A DNA stretch of 64,000 nt from Kiloniellaceae bacterium. Its GTDB lineage: Bacteria; Pseudomonadota; Alphaproteobacteria; Kiloniellales; Kiloniellaceae. The notes beneath the pieces were generated by a model. It was not told the origin of the DNA, did no database searches, and saw only the letters and a list, made by a program, of their open reading frames with translations. Below, piece by piece: positions 1-10,078 of this stretch. The stretch is taken from the NCBI GenBank assembly GCA_009377535.1, contig WHTV01000001.1, positions 137,763-201,762 on the forward strand, in the 5' to 3' direction. The position numbers were made by a program, and so were the translations under genes. Position 1 is the first letter of the stretch. Every line of letters starts with the position of its first letter.

Positions 1-597
1 TTTGTACTGCAGCTCCACCAGCTTCTTCAAAAGGGTGGCGCGGTTGACCTCCTGCCCGGACTTCACCTCCACCGTCATGGTGGCGTAGGTTTCCGGCGAA
101 CCGATGCCGTAGATGCAGGACACCGAGGCGACGATCACCACGTCGCGGCGCTCGAAGAGGGCGCGGGTTGCGGCGTGGCGCATGCGATCGATCTGCTCGT
201 TGATCGAGCTTTCCTTCTCGATGTAGGTATCGCTGCGCGGGACGTAGGCTTCCGGCTGGTAATAGTCGTAGTAGGAGACGAAATACTCCACCGAGTTGTC
301 GGGGAAGAAGGACTTCATCTCGGCATAGAGCTGCGCGGCGAGGGTCTTGTTGGGCGCCAGCACCAGCGCCGGCCGCTGCAACTCGGCGATCACCTGCGCC
401 GCGGTGAAGGTCTTGCCGGAGCCTGTGACGCCCAGCAGTACCTGGTCGCGCTCGCCCTCCAGAAGGCCGGCGGTCAGCTCCTTGATGGCCTGCGGCTGGT
501 CGCCGGCCGGGACGAAATCGGAGGAGATGCGGAAGGGCGTGCTCGGGGGCACCGCCACGGGCTTGGTCGGAAAGGGGCTGAGGACCGGATCGGACAT
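1..597 (-). CDS. uvrB: UvrABC system protein B, N-terminal part (cut by window edge)
   Basis: UvrB is the DNA-damage-verifying helicase-like subunit of nucleotide excision repair; it receives damage from UvrA and recruits UvrC. The 199 codons present read MSDPVLSPF and then the family's opening: [11 protein letters not shown], Walker [25 protein letters not shown], the beta-hairpin segment [16 protein letters not shown], and [14 protein letters not shown]. The frame stays open to base 1, so the C-terminal two thirds lie outside. The ATG at 595-597 has no Shine-Dalgarno at a normal distance, but a TATAAA (minus strand, 603-608) lies just upstream, so a leaderless mRNA is possible. Confidence 0.96.
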   Translation of the reverse strand, partial: MSDPVLSPFPTKPVAVPPSTPFRISSDFVPAGDQPQAIKELTAGLLEGERDQVLLGVTGSGKTFTAAQVIAELQRPALVLAPNKTLAAQLYAEMKSFFPDNSVEYFVSYYDYYQPEAYVPRSDTYIEKESSINEQIDRMRHAATRALFERRDVVIVASVSCIYGIGSPETYATMTVEVKSGQEVNRATLLKKLVELQYK

Positions 598-695
598 GCC
601 CCTTTATATGCATTTCCCTCCGCCGGATGCCAGGGGCCAGCGACGGACGGCCGCCGACTTGCTGTCACCTGCCTGTCAGGAGCGTCCGAGGAACG

Positions 696-842
696 CTACA
701 GCAGCGGGGCAAAGAGCAGCAGGCCGGCGGCGATGCCGACGGCGACGAAGGCGGCCAGAAACAGCCGCTTCAGGCAGCGCCTGAGGGCGCTGCCCTTGGC
801 CAGGGGCTGGTGGCGCGTGATCAGCGCCGGATCAAACAGCAT
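696..842 (-). CDS. possible small single-pass membrane protein at end of sortase operon
   Basis: A 48-codon frame (begins MLFDPALITRHQ) starts a few bases after the sortase stop codon on the same strand. It has a basic stretch (RRCLKRL) followed by one hydrophobic helix (about residues 27-47, rich in A, V and L) that runs to the C-terminus, so it would be a bitopic inner-membrane protein with its N-terminus inside. No clear ribosome binding site precedes the ATG; translation would depend on coupling to the sortase. Function unknown. Support is position and hydrophobic pattern only, so it may be a chance frame. Confidence 0.35.
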   Translation of the reverse strand: MLFDPALITRHQPLAKGSALRRCLKRLFLAAFVAVGIAAGLLLFAPLL

Positions 843-847
843 TCACG

Positions 848-1528
848 CTACAAGGCGCCATTGGGGATACCTTCTCCTGGTTGGATCCCCCCGGACAAGT
901 CTGTGGAAAGGGCCGCTCCCCCGAGCGGCAGGTGGCTTTCGGCCGGCGGCATCCCCGCCTCCGCCGTCACCGCGTAGCGCAGCGGCCCGCCGGGATCGAC
1001 GGCATCGAAGGGATAGCAGGTGACCAGGGTGAGCAGCTCGCCCGTCTCGGCCCTGCGCGCCGTCACCGGGTGGCGCACGTCGATCACCTGATGGCCGCGC
1101 ACCAGGTAGTCGCGCCAGGCGCCGCTGCGGTCCTGCAGCTGCAGGCGGCTGCCGTCGGCCAACTCGCGCAGGAAGGCGAAGTGGGTGTCGCGGTGGCCGC
1201 TGAGGATCCGATGGCCGAGGCCGGCAGTGCCCGACACCACGGCGGGGCCGAAGGCGAGGCTGCGGCCGCTGGCGCCCGCCAGCACGTAGAGATCGACGCC
1301 GAGTTCCGGCACCTTGAGGCGCGCCACCGGCCAGGTATCGGCCCAGGGCCAGGGCTTCGCCTGCTCCGCTCCGGCCAGGGTCTCGGTCCACGCGCGCTCG
1401 AGCAGGCGCTGGGCCAGCCACGCCTTGCCGTGGATGGCGGCGGCCCCGCCGAGCTGCCACAGGCCGAGGGCCAGGGACAGCGCGGCGAGGCCAAGAAGGG
1501 CCCGGTTGAGGGTTAAGGTCCTAGCCAC
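848..1528 (-). CDS. class GN sortase
   Basis: Membrane-anchored cysteine transpeptidase of the proteobacterial class GN sortase family, which cleaves an LPxTG-like signal on one dedicated substrate. The 226 residues begin with a hydrophobic anchor (about residues 10-28), then the sortase barrel with the catalytic His in SGHRDTHF (about residue 110), the catalytic Cys in TLVTCYPF (about 169) and the active-site Arg in GPLRYAV (about 184). The GTG start at 1526-1528 overlaps the end of the VIT/VWA gene, which argues for translational coupling and a two-gene enzyme-substrate operon. The reading frame is open further upstream, but that part is antisense-like and runs inside the target gene. Confidence 0.9.
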   Translation of the reverse strand: MARTLTLNRALLGLAALSLALGLWQLGGAAAIHGKAWLAQRLLERAWTETLAGAEQAKPWPWADTWPVARLKVPELGVDLYVLAGASGRSLAFGPAVVSGTAGLGHRILSGHRDTHFAFLRELADGSRLQLQDRSGAWRDYLVRGHQVIDVRHPVTARRAETGELLTLVTCYPFDAVDPGGPLRYAVTAEAGMPPAESHLPLGGAALSTDLSGGIQPGEGIPNGAL

Positions 1529-3809
1529 TATGGCCTGTCCGGCACTGGCGGCGCAGCACCAGTAGGACCAGCAGCAGGCCCAGCAGCAGGTAGGCGCCGC
1601 CGAGGATCGCCATGCGTTCAGCCGGCGTTGCCGTCTGCGGCAGGGTGATGGCCTGGCCGTCGGCCGCCGCGGCCCGCTGCAGCAGCGGCGCCGGCAGCGC
1701 CCACTGGCGCATTTCGGTAGAGGCGGGGGCCGGACTCTCGGCTGTGCCCGGGTGGCCGAAGACCTTCCCGGCATCCCAGCCGGCCGGCAGGTCGCGGGCG
1801 ATCTCCTCGCTCTGCAGGTTCTCGCCCTGAGGCCGGGCCACCGCGTCGTCGATCGCCACCAGGGCGGTGTAACGGGTGACCAGTCCGTGATCCAAGGCCA
1901 GGGCCAAGGCCTGGGCGCGGATCGCCGCCTGGTCGGTTTCCGGCCCGCTTCGGTAGAGGCCGTCCTCGATCTGCACCAGCTTGGCGCGGGCCCAGACCGC
2001 GGCGACGCCCGGCGCCGCGGTGAGCTCGCTCAGCGCCAGGCGCTGTTGCCAGGGGCCGTCGGCCGCGTTGCCGATGATCAGCAGCTGACCGTCGAGTTCC
2101 TTCAGGTCGACGCCTTCCAGGCGCGCCGCGAAGGTGACCGGCTCGCCGGCGTAGAGGTCGGGCAGCGGCGTCGGATAGAGCTCGATGCGCTTGCCGGCGG
2201 TGAGCGGCCAGCCGACCCGGATTTCGGTCAGCGCCGGCTGCTCCAGCTTCGCCAGCAGGGCGTCCATGCGCGGCTTCACCTCGCCGAGGTCGCCGATGTG
2301 GGTGAAGCTGCCGCGGCCGATCTCGGCCGCCTTGCGCATGAAGTAGCTGTTGGGGGCCGAACCGATGCCGACGGTGAAGAGACGCTGTGCGCCGAGCTGG
2401 CCGGCCACCTCGCGCAACAGCTCGTCTTCGTTGCCGACCGCGCCGTCGGTGAGGAAGACCACCTGCTGCAGGTGACTCTCGGAGGGCGCGGCGCCAAGCG
2501 CCAGCTGCAGGGCGGGGCGCATCTCCGTGCCGCCCTCGGCCTCGAGCGCGCTGACGTAGTGCCAGGCCTTGGCTGCGTTGGCGACGGTGGCGGCGACCGG
2601 CTGCGGGAAGAGGGCGTGGGTCGTGCTGTTGAACTGGATGACGTTGAAGCGGTCCTCGGGCCGCAGCCGCTTCAGGGCGGCGATCACTGCCGCCTTCGCC
2701 TGGTCCAGCGAGTCGCCGTGCATCGAGCCGGAGGTGTCGACGACGAAGACCAGCTCGCGCGGCAGCGGGGTCGCCAGTGACCCGGCCTGCAGGGCCGGCG
2801 GCACCATCATCACCAGAAGGTGGGCATTGGCGCCGACCTGCTCGGCGAAGACGGCGGCTTGCGGGCTGTCGGATGCTTTCGGCGCCCACTCCAGCACGAA
2901 ATCGCGGTCGGCCGGTACCTCACCGTCACGCAGGATCACGGTCTGGCGGTTGCCGGTGCCGGTCTCGATGGTCACGGGATGGTAGAGGCTGCGCAGCGAG
3001 GCCAGCGGCAGGCCGGCGTCGAGCTCGACGGTGAGCGACAGCAGGTTGTGCTTGTCACCGTCGGTGTGCACCGGGCCGAAGAGGTCGCCGTCCTCGCCGG
3101 AGGTCCCGGTCGCAGCCACCGGATCGATGGCGGGCTGTGGTGCCGGTGCCTCAGCGATGTCGGGCTGGGGTTCCGGGGTGTAGCGCGGCGCCACCACCAT
3201 GGGGAAACGCAGGGCGAAGGTGCCGTTTTCATAGGCGACGGCGTCCTGGAAGCCGATCTCCACGGTGATGCTTTCGCCGGGGCCGATGTTGGCCACCGCG
3301 GTGACGAAGACGTTGGGCCGCTCGCCGCTCACCAGGCTGGCGCGCTGGCCGTTGTCGGCCGCCGCGCGGTAGGCGCGCTCGGCCTCCGCCTTTTCCATGA
3401 TGCGGCCCTCGACGCGGCGCTCGCCGATGGTCATGGTCAGGCGGTCGACGGCGGAACGCTCGGGCAGCGGGAAGACGTAGATGCCCTCCAGCCAGCGGTC
3501 GCTCGGGTTGTGGAAGACCTGGCGCACCGTGGCCCGGGCCACCATGCCGTTCACCGCGATGGCGACGTCGCTCTTCAGGATGGGGGCCTCGAGCACCGTC
3601 CCGGCCTCGCCGCTGCGGAAGAACAGGCCGGCCGGGGTCTCCGCTTCCGCCGCCTGGGCCGGCAGGGCGCGGACAGCGAGTGCGGCCAGCATGACCAGCA
3701 CCGCCAGCACCAGGGTCCCGGCGATCACCAGGACGTTGTGGAGGACCGTCCTCCCAAGGCGCGACGGGAAGGCGCTGTAGACATGCTGTGGCGGCAGGTG
3801 GTGTGGCAT
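1521..3809 (-). CDS. VIT and VWA domain protein with LPQTA sorting tail (marine proteobacterial sortase target)
   Basis: A 762-residue envelope protein. An N-terminal hydrophobic segment (about residues 28-50, ending LPAQA) acts as signal or anchor. A vault protein inter-alpha-trypsin (VIT) domain follows at about 55-190, including the RVEGRIMEKAEAERAYR stretch. A von Willebrand A domain spans about 350-530 with the metal site DTSGSMHG. The C-terminus is a sorting signal: LPQTA at residues 723-727, a hydrophobic helix, then RRQCR. This matches the known family that pairs with class GN sortase. The start is supported by a G-rich stretch (GGGGGAA) upstream. The partner sortase overlaps its 3' end. 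Confidence 0.9.
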   Translation of the reverse strand: MPHHLPPQHVYSAFPSRLGRTVLHNVLVIAGTLVLAVLVMLAALAVRALPAQAAEAETPAGLFFRSGEAGTVLEAPILKSDVAIAVNGMVARATVRQVFHNPSDRWLEGIYVFPLPERSAVDRLTMTIGERRVEGRIMEKAEAERAYRAAADNGQRASLVSGERPNVFVTAVANIGPGESITVEIGFQDAVAYENGTFALRFPMVVAPRYTPEPQPDIAEAPAPQPAIDPVAATGTSGEDGDLFGPVHTDGDKHNLLSLTVELDAGLPLASLRSLYHPVTIETGTGNRQTVILRDGEVPADRDFVLEWAPKASDSPQAAVFAEQVGANAHLLVMMVPPALQAGSLATPLPRELVFVVDTSGSMHGDSLDQAKAAVIAALKRLRPEDRFNVIQFNSTTHALFPQPVAATVANAAKAWHYVSALEAEGGTEMRPALQLALGAAPSESHLQQVVFLTDGAVGNEDELLREVAGQLGAQRLFTVGIGSAPNSYFMRKAAEIGRGSFTHIGDLGEVKPRMDALLAKLEQPALTEIRVGWPLTAGKRIELYPTPLPDLYAGEPVTFAARLEGVDLKELDGQLLIIGNAADGPWQQRLALSELTAAPGVAAVWARAKLVQIEDGLYRSGPETDQAAIRAQALALALDHGLVTRYTALVAIDDAVARPQGENLQSEEIARDLPAGWDAGKVFGHPGTAESPAPASTEMRQWALPAPLLQRAAAADGQAITLPQTATPAERMAILGGAYLLLGLLLVLLVLRRQCRTGHSG

Positions 3810-4031
3810 GATGTTCCCCCGGGTTCCTTGCTGGCCGTTTCGTTGCGGCGGGTGACGGGGTGTCGCCCCGCCGCTCCCTGAGGTTCATGAGGCCCGCCGA
3901 GCATGGCGGTAGCGGTTCGGGAATGCGGCGATTCCGTGATGCTTTCGGAAGCGATTGCGGCAGCGGCGGCGGGCCAGCCCTCTGCGCTTGTCGGTTCCAA
4001 TTGCCGCGCGAAGGCACTAAATTGCCGCTGA

Positions 4032-5285
<1,254 letters not shown>

Positions 5286-5295
5286 GCCGGTCGGC

Positions 5296-6720
5296 GTGTC
5301 GATCGACGCCCTGCTCGACGACCACGACGCCCTCGCCCTGGCGGCGCTGATCCGCCGGGGTGAGGTCGCTCCCCTCGAGATCCTGGATGCCACCATCGCC
5401 CGCATCGAGGCGCGCGATCCTGTCGTCAATGCGGTGGTGCACCGCTGCTACGACGAGGCGCGCGCCGAACTTGCCGGCGGCATTCCGGAAGGCCCCTTCG
5501 CCGGCCTGCCCTTCCTGCTGAAGGATCTCTACACCTTCCGCCGCGGGCAGCCCTGCGGCAACGGCAGCCACTGGCTGGCCGACTACCGCGCCCCCTTCGA
5601 CGACCCCATGGTGGCGCGCTGGCGCTCCGCCGGCCTGGTGGTGCTCGGCAAGACCGCGACCTCCGAGTTCGGCCTCAGCGTCTCGACCGAGACCCGCCGA
5701 CACGGCGCCACGCGCAATCCCTGGAACCGCGACTACTCGGCCGGCGGCTCCAGCGGCGGCGCGGCGGCGGCGGTGGCCGCCGGCCTGGTGCCGCTGGCGC
5801 ATGCCTCCGACGGTGGCGGCTCGATCCGCATTCCGGCCTCCTGCTGCGGCCTCTTCGGCCTGAAGCCCAGCCGCGGGCGCAACATCACCAGCTATGCCTG
5901 GGCCGGCCTCGGCGTCTTCCACGCGGTGACCCGCAGCGTGCGCGATTCGGCGGCGCTGCTCGATGCCGTCTGCGGGCTACCCAGCCATCATCCCTACAGC
6001 CTGCCGAAGCCGGCGACGCCCTTCCTCGATGCGGTCGGTCGCGACCCGGGGCGCAAGCGCATCGCCTGGACCGCCCGCACGCCGGACGACGTCGAACTTC
6101 ATCCCGATTGCCGCGCGGCGGTCGAGTGCGCCGCCAAGCTGGCGGCGGGCTTCGGCCACGACGTTGAGGAGGCGGCGCCGGAGATCGACTACGGCCTGCT
6201 GCGCCAGGCGATGATCGTCATCGTCGCAGCCAACACCGCAGAGGCGCTGGCGCCGGGCAATCTGCTGGTGCCGGAGGGCGCGGCGGAGGGCGACGTCGAG
6301 ACCATGACTTGGCATTTTGCCGTGCGCGGCGCCAAGGTCTCCGCCACGCAATACCTGCGTGCCCTACGCGGCATCCGCAGCATCGGCGAGTGCCTGAATG
6401 CTTTCCTGCAGCGCTACGACCTGCTGCTGACCCCGACCATGGCTGAGCCGCCGATGCGCCTCGGCCGGCTGGACCCCATGACCGACGATTTCGAGGGCTT
6501 CAACCGGGCGGTCCAACCCTACGTCACCTTCACCCAGATGTTCAACATGTCGGGCCAGCCGGCGGCCTCCCTGCCGCTGCACTGGACGGCCGATGGCCTG
6601 CCGGTCGGCGTGCAGATCGCGGCCCCCGTCGGCGAGGAAGCGCGCCTCTTCGCCCTGGCGGGCCAGTTCGAGCTGGCGGCCCCCTGGTTTCCCCGCCGCC
6701 CGCCGTTGCCGGCAGCCTGA
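5296..6720 (+). CDS. amidase (amidase-signature family)
   Basis: A 474-residue amide hydrolase of the GatA/fatty-acid-amide-hydrolase superfamily. The Ser-cisSer-Lys centre is visible: Lys in [10 protein letters not shown] (about residue 76), and the Gly/Ser-rich signature [16 protein letters not shown] followed by [24 protein letters not shown]. It begins at a GTG at 5296, 10 bases after the aminotransferase stop. No GatB or GatC lies beside it and the C-terminal half differs from GatA, so a stand-alone amidase is more likely than a tRNA amidotransferase subunit. The substrate cannot be told from sequence. Confidence 0.88.
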   Translation: MSIDALLDDHDALALAALIRRGEVAPLEILDATIARIEARDPVVNAVVHRCYDEARAELAGGIPEGPFAGLPFLLKDLYTFRRGQPCGNGSHWLADYRAPFDDPMVARWRSAGLVVLGKTATSEFGLSVSTETRRHGATRNPWNRDYSAGGSSGGAAAAVAAGLVPLAHASDGGGSIRIPASCCGLFGLKPSRGRNITSYAWAGLGVFHAVTRSVRDSAALLDAVCGLPSHHPYSLPKPATPFLDAVGRDPGRKRIAWTARTPDDVELHPDCRAAVECAAKLAAGFGHDVEEAAPEIDYGLLRQAMIVIVAANTAEALAPGNLLVPEGAAEGDVETMTWHFAVRGAKVSATQYLRALRGIRSIGECLNAFLQRYDLLLTPTMAEPPMRLGRLDPMTDDFEGFNRAVQPYVTFTQMFNMSGQPAASLPLHWTADGLPVGVQIAAPVGEEARLFALAGQFELAAPWFPRRPPLPAA

Positions 6721-6967
6721 TCCGGCCAGACCCCGTCGTGGTGCAGGGGGCCGGCGGCCTCGGGGAGGTTGGAAGGGCTCTTGTTGCGAACTGAAATCAT
6801 CCGAAAGGAAGCCTTAATCCGTTGCTCAACGGTGAGTTGATGGACCGGTCAGCCCCTTCATTTCGCTTACCTATCAAAGTTTACGTTTTCCTAATCCGCA
6901 ACCGGGACAATGAGGCAGTTGCCGCAATCGCCGAATGGCGGCGAAGGCCACATGTTGCGAGAGACCA

Positions 6968-8692
6968 ATGAGCTCCTTAGCCGCCGTCAAGAGCATCAAG
7001 CTGACGACAAAGACGATGGTTTTGACCATCGCGCTGATCATCACGGCTGCAGCCGCCTGTGCCGCCGCCGCCGTCTTCGCCATTCAGTCCGAGATCCGCG
7101 ACCAGGTGGTGGACCGCCAGGCCGCCAGCCTGCGCATCGCCGCGGACATCTTCGGCGAGAACCATCCCCAGCTGCAGGTGACCAAGAAGGGCCTGGAAGT
7201 CGATCGCCTCGTGATCGACGGGATCCCCGAATTTCCGGACCACGGGATGATCGACCGGGTCGGCTACCTGACCGGCGAGACCGCCACGGTCTTCGTCTGG
7301 GACGAGGAGTCCAAGGACTTCTGGCGCCGCACCACGAACATCAAGAAGGATGACGGCAGCCGCGCCATCGGCACCCAGCTGGGCAAGGACGGCGCGGTCT
7401 ATGCGGTGGTGACCAAGGGAGCGACCTACTACGGCGAGGCGGTCATCCTCGGCAAGGACTACTACACGGCCTATGCGCCGATCTTCTCCCTCGAAGGCAA
7501 GGTCATCGGCATTCTCTACGTCGGCGTGTTGAAGGCCAACATCACTGCGGTGCTGGACCAGCTCACCAGCAAGCTGGCGATCACCTCCGCCATCACCATC
7601 CTGGTGACCGCGCTGATCGCCTTCTTCGCCTTCCGTCGGCTGCTGCGTCCGCTGCCGCGCCTGGCCCAGCTGATGGATCGCCTGGCGCGTGACGACACCC
7701 AGGTCGAGGTGACCTACCAGGAGCAGGGCGACGAGATCGGCGACATGGCGCGCGCGGTCCAGGTGTTCAAGGAGAACGCCGTGGAGAAGCGCCGCCTGGA
7801 GCAGGAACGTGCCGCGCAGGAGGCGCGTGCCACCACCGAGAAGCGCGCCGCGATGAACAGCCTGGCCGACGAGTTCGAGCAGTCGGTTGGCAACAGGGTG
7901 ACCTCCGTGTTGGACGCCGCGGCCCACATCGACGCCTCCACCAAGGAAGTGCGTCAGCTGGCGAACCAGACCAGCGATAAGAGCAACCAGGTGAGTGGCG
8001 CGGCCGAGGGCGCCAGCGGCAATGTCGACAGCGTCGCCGCGGCGGCCGAGGAGATGTCGGCCTCGATCGGCGAGATCGCGCGCCGCGCCAGCGAGTCGGC
8101 CAAAGTCGCCGCGGATGCGGTGCTGCAGGCGGAGACCACCAACGAGACGGTCCGCTCGCTGGATACCGCGGCGCAGAAGATCGGCGACGTGGTGAAGCTG
8201 ATCAACGAGATCGCCGAACAGACCAACCTGCTGGCGCTGAATGCCACCATCGAGGCGGCGCGGGCCGGGGAAGCGGGCAAGGGCTTCGCGGTGGTCGCCA
8301 ACGAGGTGAAGACCCTCGCCTCGCAGACCACCAAGGCGACCGAGGAGATCTCCGATCAGATCAACTCGATGCAGCAGGCCACCTCGGAAGCGGTGTCGGC
8401 CATCGCCAACATCCGCGGCGTGATCGGCCAGGTCAACGAGTCGGCCACGGCCATCGCTTCGGCGGTGGAGGAACAGAATGCGGCGACCCAGGAGATCGGG
8501 CGCAACGTGGAGTCCGCAGCGAGCGACACTGCGCGGGTCTCCTCGACCATCGCCGAGGTGCGCACGGCCTCCGAGCAGACCATGACCGCCATCCAGCAGG
8601 CGGTGGCTGCCATCGAAGGCCTCAACGACGACGCCAACGAGCTGAAACAGCAGGTCGGCGCCTTCCTCGACAAGGTGCGCCAGAGCGCCTGA
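6968..8692 (+). CDS. methyl-accepting chemotaxis protein with Cache sensor
   Basis: Transmembrane chemoreceptor signalling to CheA/CheW. Order: short cytoplasmic start, TM1 (about residues 15-38), a periplasmic Cache-type sensor (about 39-200) with [14 protein letters not shown] and a typical Cache end ([19 protein letters not shown]), TM2 (about 203-225), HAMP (about 226-280) and a long coiled-coil signalling domain with the conserved hairpin tip [20 protein letters not shown] (about 413-432). The frame also opens at an ATG at 6935, but the ATG at 6968 follows GAGAGA and leaves a normal N-terminus. The gene is monocistronic and ends at a strong terminator. The ligand is unknown. Confidence 0.92.
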   Translation: MSSLAAVKSIKLTTKTMVLTIALIITAAAACAAAAVFAIQSEIRDQVVDRQAASLRIAADIFGENHPQLQVTKKGLEVDRLVIDGIPEFPDHGMIDRVGYLTGETATVFVWDEESKDFWRRTTNIKKDDGSRAIGTQLGKDGAVYAVVTKGATYYGEAVILGKDYYTAYAPIFSLEGKVIGILYVGVLKANITAVLDQLTSKLAITSAITILVTALIAFFAFRRLLRPLPRLAQLMDRLARDDTQVEVTYQEQGDEIGDMARAVQVFKENAVEKRRLEQERAAQEARATTEKRAAMNSLADEFEQSVGNRVTSVLDAAAHIDASTKEVRQLANQTSDKSNQVSGAAEGASGNVDSVAAAAEEMSASIGEIARRASESAKVAADAVLQAETTNETVRSLDTAAQKIGDVVKLINEIAEQTNLLALNATIEAARAGEAGKGFAVVANEVKTLASQTTKATEEISDQINSMQQATSEAVSAIANIRGVIGQVNESATAIASAVEEQNAATQEIGRNVESAASDTARVSSTIAEVRTASEQTMTAIQQAVAAIEGLNDDANELKQQVGAFLDKVRQSA

Positions 8693-8728
8693 GGCGCCTG
8701 CGGCACAGAGTTAAGTCCTGGCGTGACG

Positions 8729-8766
8729 GGAAGGGGCGGCTCCCAGGGCCGCCCCTTCCTCGTTTT
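8729..8766 (+). terminator. rho-independent terminator after the chemoreceptor gene
   Basis: A 12-bp perfect stem (GGAAGGGGCGGC at 8729-8740 with GCCGCCCCTTCC at 8748-8759) and a 7-base loop, followed by TCGTTTT. It lies between the convergent chemoreceptor and argC genes and could also serve argC, although the T-run favours the plus strand. Confidence 0.75.
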
Positions 8767-8782
8767 CACGTTCTCAAGGAGG

Positions 8783-9748
8783 TCAGGCGGCGAGGCGCGT
8801 GGCGAGGCCGGCCTGGGGGTCGAGTCCGAGCATGAGGTTCATGTTCTGCACCGCGGCGCCGGAGGCTCCCTTGCCGAGGTTGTCGAGGACGGCGGCGAGC
8901 ACTGCCTGGTCGCCGGCGGCGTTGCCGAAGACGTGGAGGCGCATGTCGTTGCTGCCGTTCAGGCCCTCGGGGTCGAGATCCTCCTGGCTCGCGCTTTCGG
9001 TGGCGGAGGCGACGCTGACGAAGTCCTGGCCGGCGAAGCGCTCGGCCAGCGCCTTGCGCAGTTCCTCCGGCGTGGGGCGTCCGGGCAGCGCCCAGAGCTG
9101 CAGCGGAACCTGCACCAGCATGCCTTTGTAGTAGTTGCCCACTGCCGGCACGAAGAGCGGCGCGTGGTCAAGTCCGCTGTGCACGCGTATCTCCGGGATG
9201 TGCTTGTGGGCAAGGCCGAGCGCATAGGCGCGGTAGGCGTTCTTCAGGTGATCCGGCGCCGCGGCGTCCTCGTAGCGCCGGATCAGGTCCTTGCCGCCGC
9301 CGGAGTAGCCGGAGACCGCATTCACGGTGACCGGGAAATCTTTCGGCAGCAGCCCGGCGTCGACCAGCGGGCGGATCAGGGCGAGCACGCCGGTCGGATA
9401 GCAGCCCGGATTGCTCACCCGCTTGGCGGCCTTCACCTTGGCAGTCTGCGCGCGGTCCAGCTCGGGAAAGCCGTAGGTCCAGTCCGGATCGGTGCGGTAG
9501 GCGGTGCTGGCGTCGATCACCCGGGTTTGCGGGTTCTCGATCAGGCCGACGGCTTCGCGCGCCGCGGCGTCGGGCAGGCAGAGAATGGCCAGGTCGGCCT
9601 CGTTCAAGGCGCAGGCGCGGGCGGCCGGGTCCTTGCGCTCGCCCTCGGCCAGGCGGATCAACTGGACATCGGCGCGCGACTCGAGGCGCCCCCGGATCTG
9701 AAGCCCCGTGGTGCCTGCCTCGCCATCGATGAAAATCCGCGCCGTCAT
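8783..9748 (-). CDS. argC: N-acetyl-gamma-glutamyl-phosphate reductase, short (type 2) form
   Basis: Third step of arginine biosynthesis: NADPH-dependent reduction of N-acetylglutamyl phosphate to the semialdehyde. The 321 residues match the short type 2 ArgC: N-terminal IFIDGEAGTTGLQIRGRL, DASTAYRTDPDWTYGFPEL, and the active-site Cys in RVSNPGCYPTG (about residue 116), then GYSGGGK and the C-terminal QNMNLMLGL. The ATG at 9746-9748 begins MTARIFIDG, exactly where the family begins; an upstream extension of the frame to 10282 has no family resemblance. No other arg gene is adjacent. Confidence 0.93.
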   Translation of the reverse strand: MTARIFIDGEAGTTGLQIRGRLESRADVQLIRLAEGERKDPAARACALNEADLAILCLPDAAAREAVGLIENPQTRVIDASTAYRTDPDWTYGFPELDRAQTAKVKAAKRVSNPGCYPTGVLALIRPLVDAGLLPKDFPVTVNAVSGYSGGGKDLIRRYEDAAAPDHLKNAYRAYALGLAHKHIPEIRVHSGLDHAPLFVPAVGNYYKGMLVQVPLQLWALPGRPTPEELRKALAERFAGQDFVSVASATESASQEDLDPEGLNGSNDMRLHVFGNAAGDQAVLAAVLDNLGKGASGAAVQNMNLMLGLDPQAGLATRLAA

Positions 9749-10078
9749 GTCCCTCGCATCCTCAAATAATCTTCGCGCAACAACGGCTTCCCACCGCTCT
9801 CTACGGGGGATTTCACGTCGTTTGCGATCTTGCGGCCAACGATTATCGGCTTTCCACAGCGCGAAGTCACTGAAAATCCATGCCAGGGTCCCGGGTGCGT
9901 CGCTGCCCCAGGTTTTTCGGTTGCCAGCCGACCGCGTTGTTTGAAACCATAGGCCTGCAAAGGTTGACGCGGCCCCTTCATAGGGGGCGCGGCGACCCAA
10001 ACAACCAGGAAAGTTCGCCCCAGGTTCGCCATGGGGAAGCTCATGGTTCGACTCCCGGAGGGCGACGGGGAGGAAACC
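9749..10078. other. intergenic region between argC and the EF-G-like gene
   Basis: A 330-base divergent spacer that must carry both promoters. I see no convincing coding frame. One structured element stands out: an interrupted stem at 9969-9990 (GCG-x-CCCCT, loop TCAT, AGGGG-x-CGC) in the likely 5' leader of the EF-G-like gene. A TTGACG at 9964-9969 resembles a -35 box but lacks a partner -10 at the right distance. Confidence 0.5.

Noticed and set aside
1529..1774. N-terminal extension of the sortase frame
   Set aside because: Lies wholly inside the VIT/VWA gene in another frame; the GTG at 1526-1528 precedes the membrane anchor.
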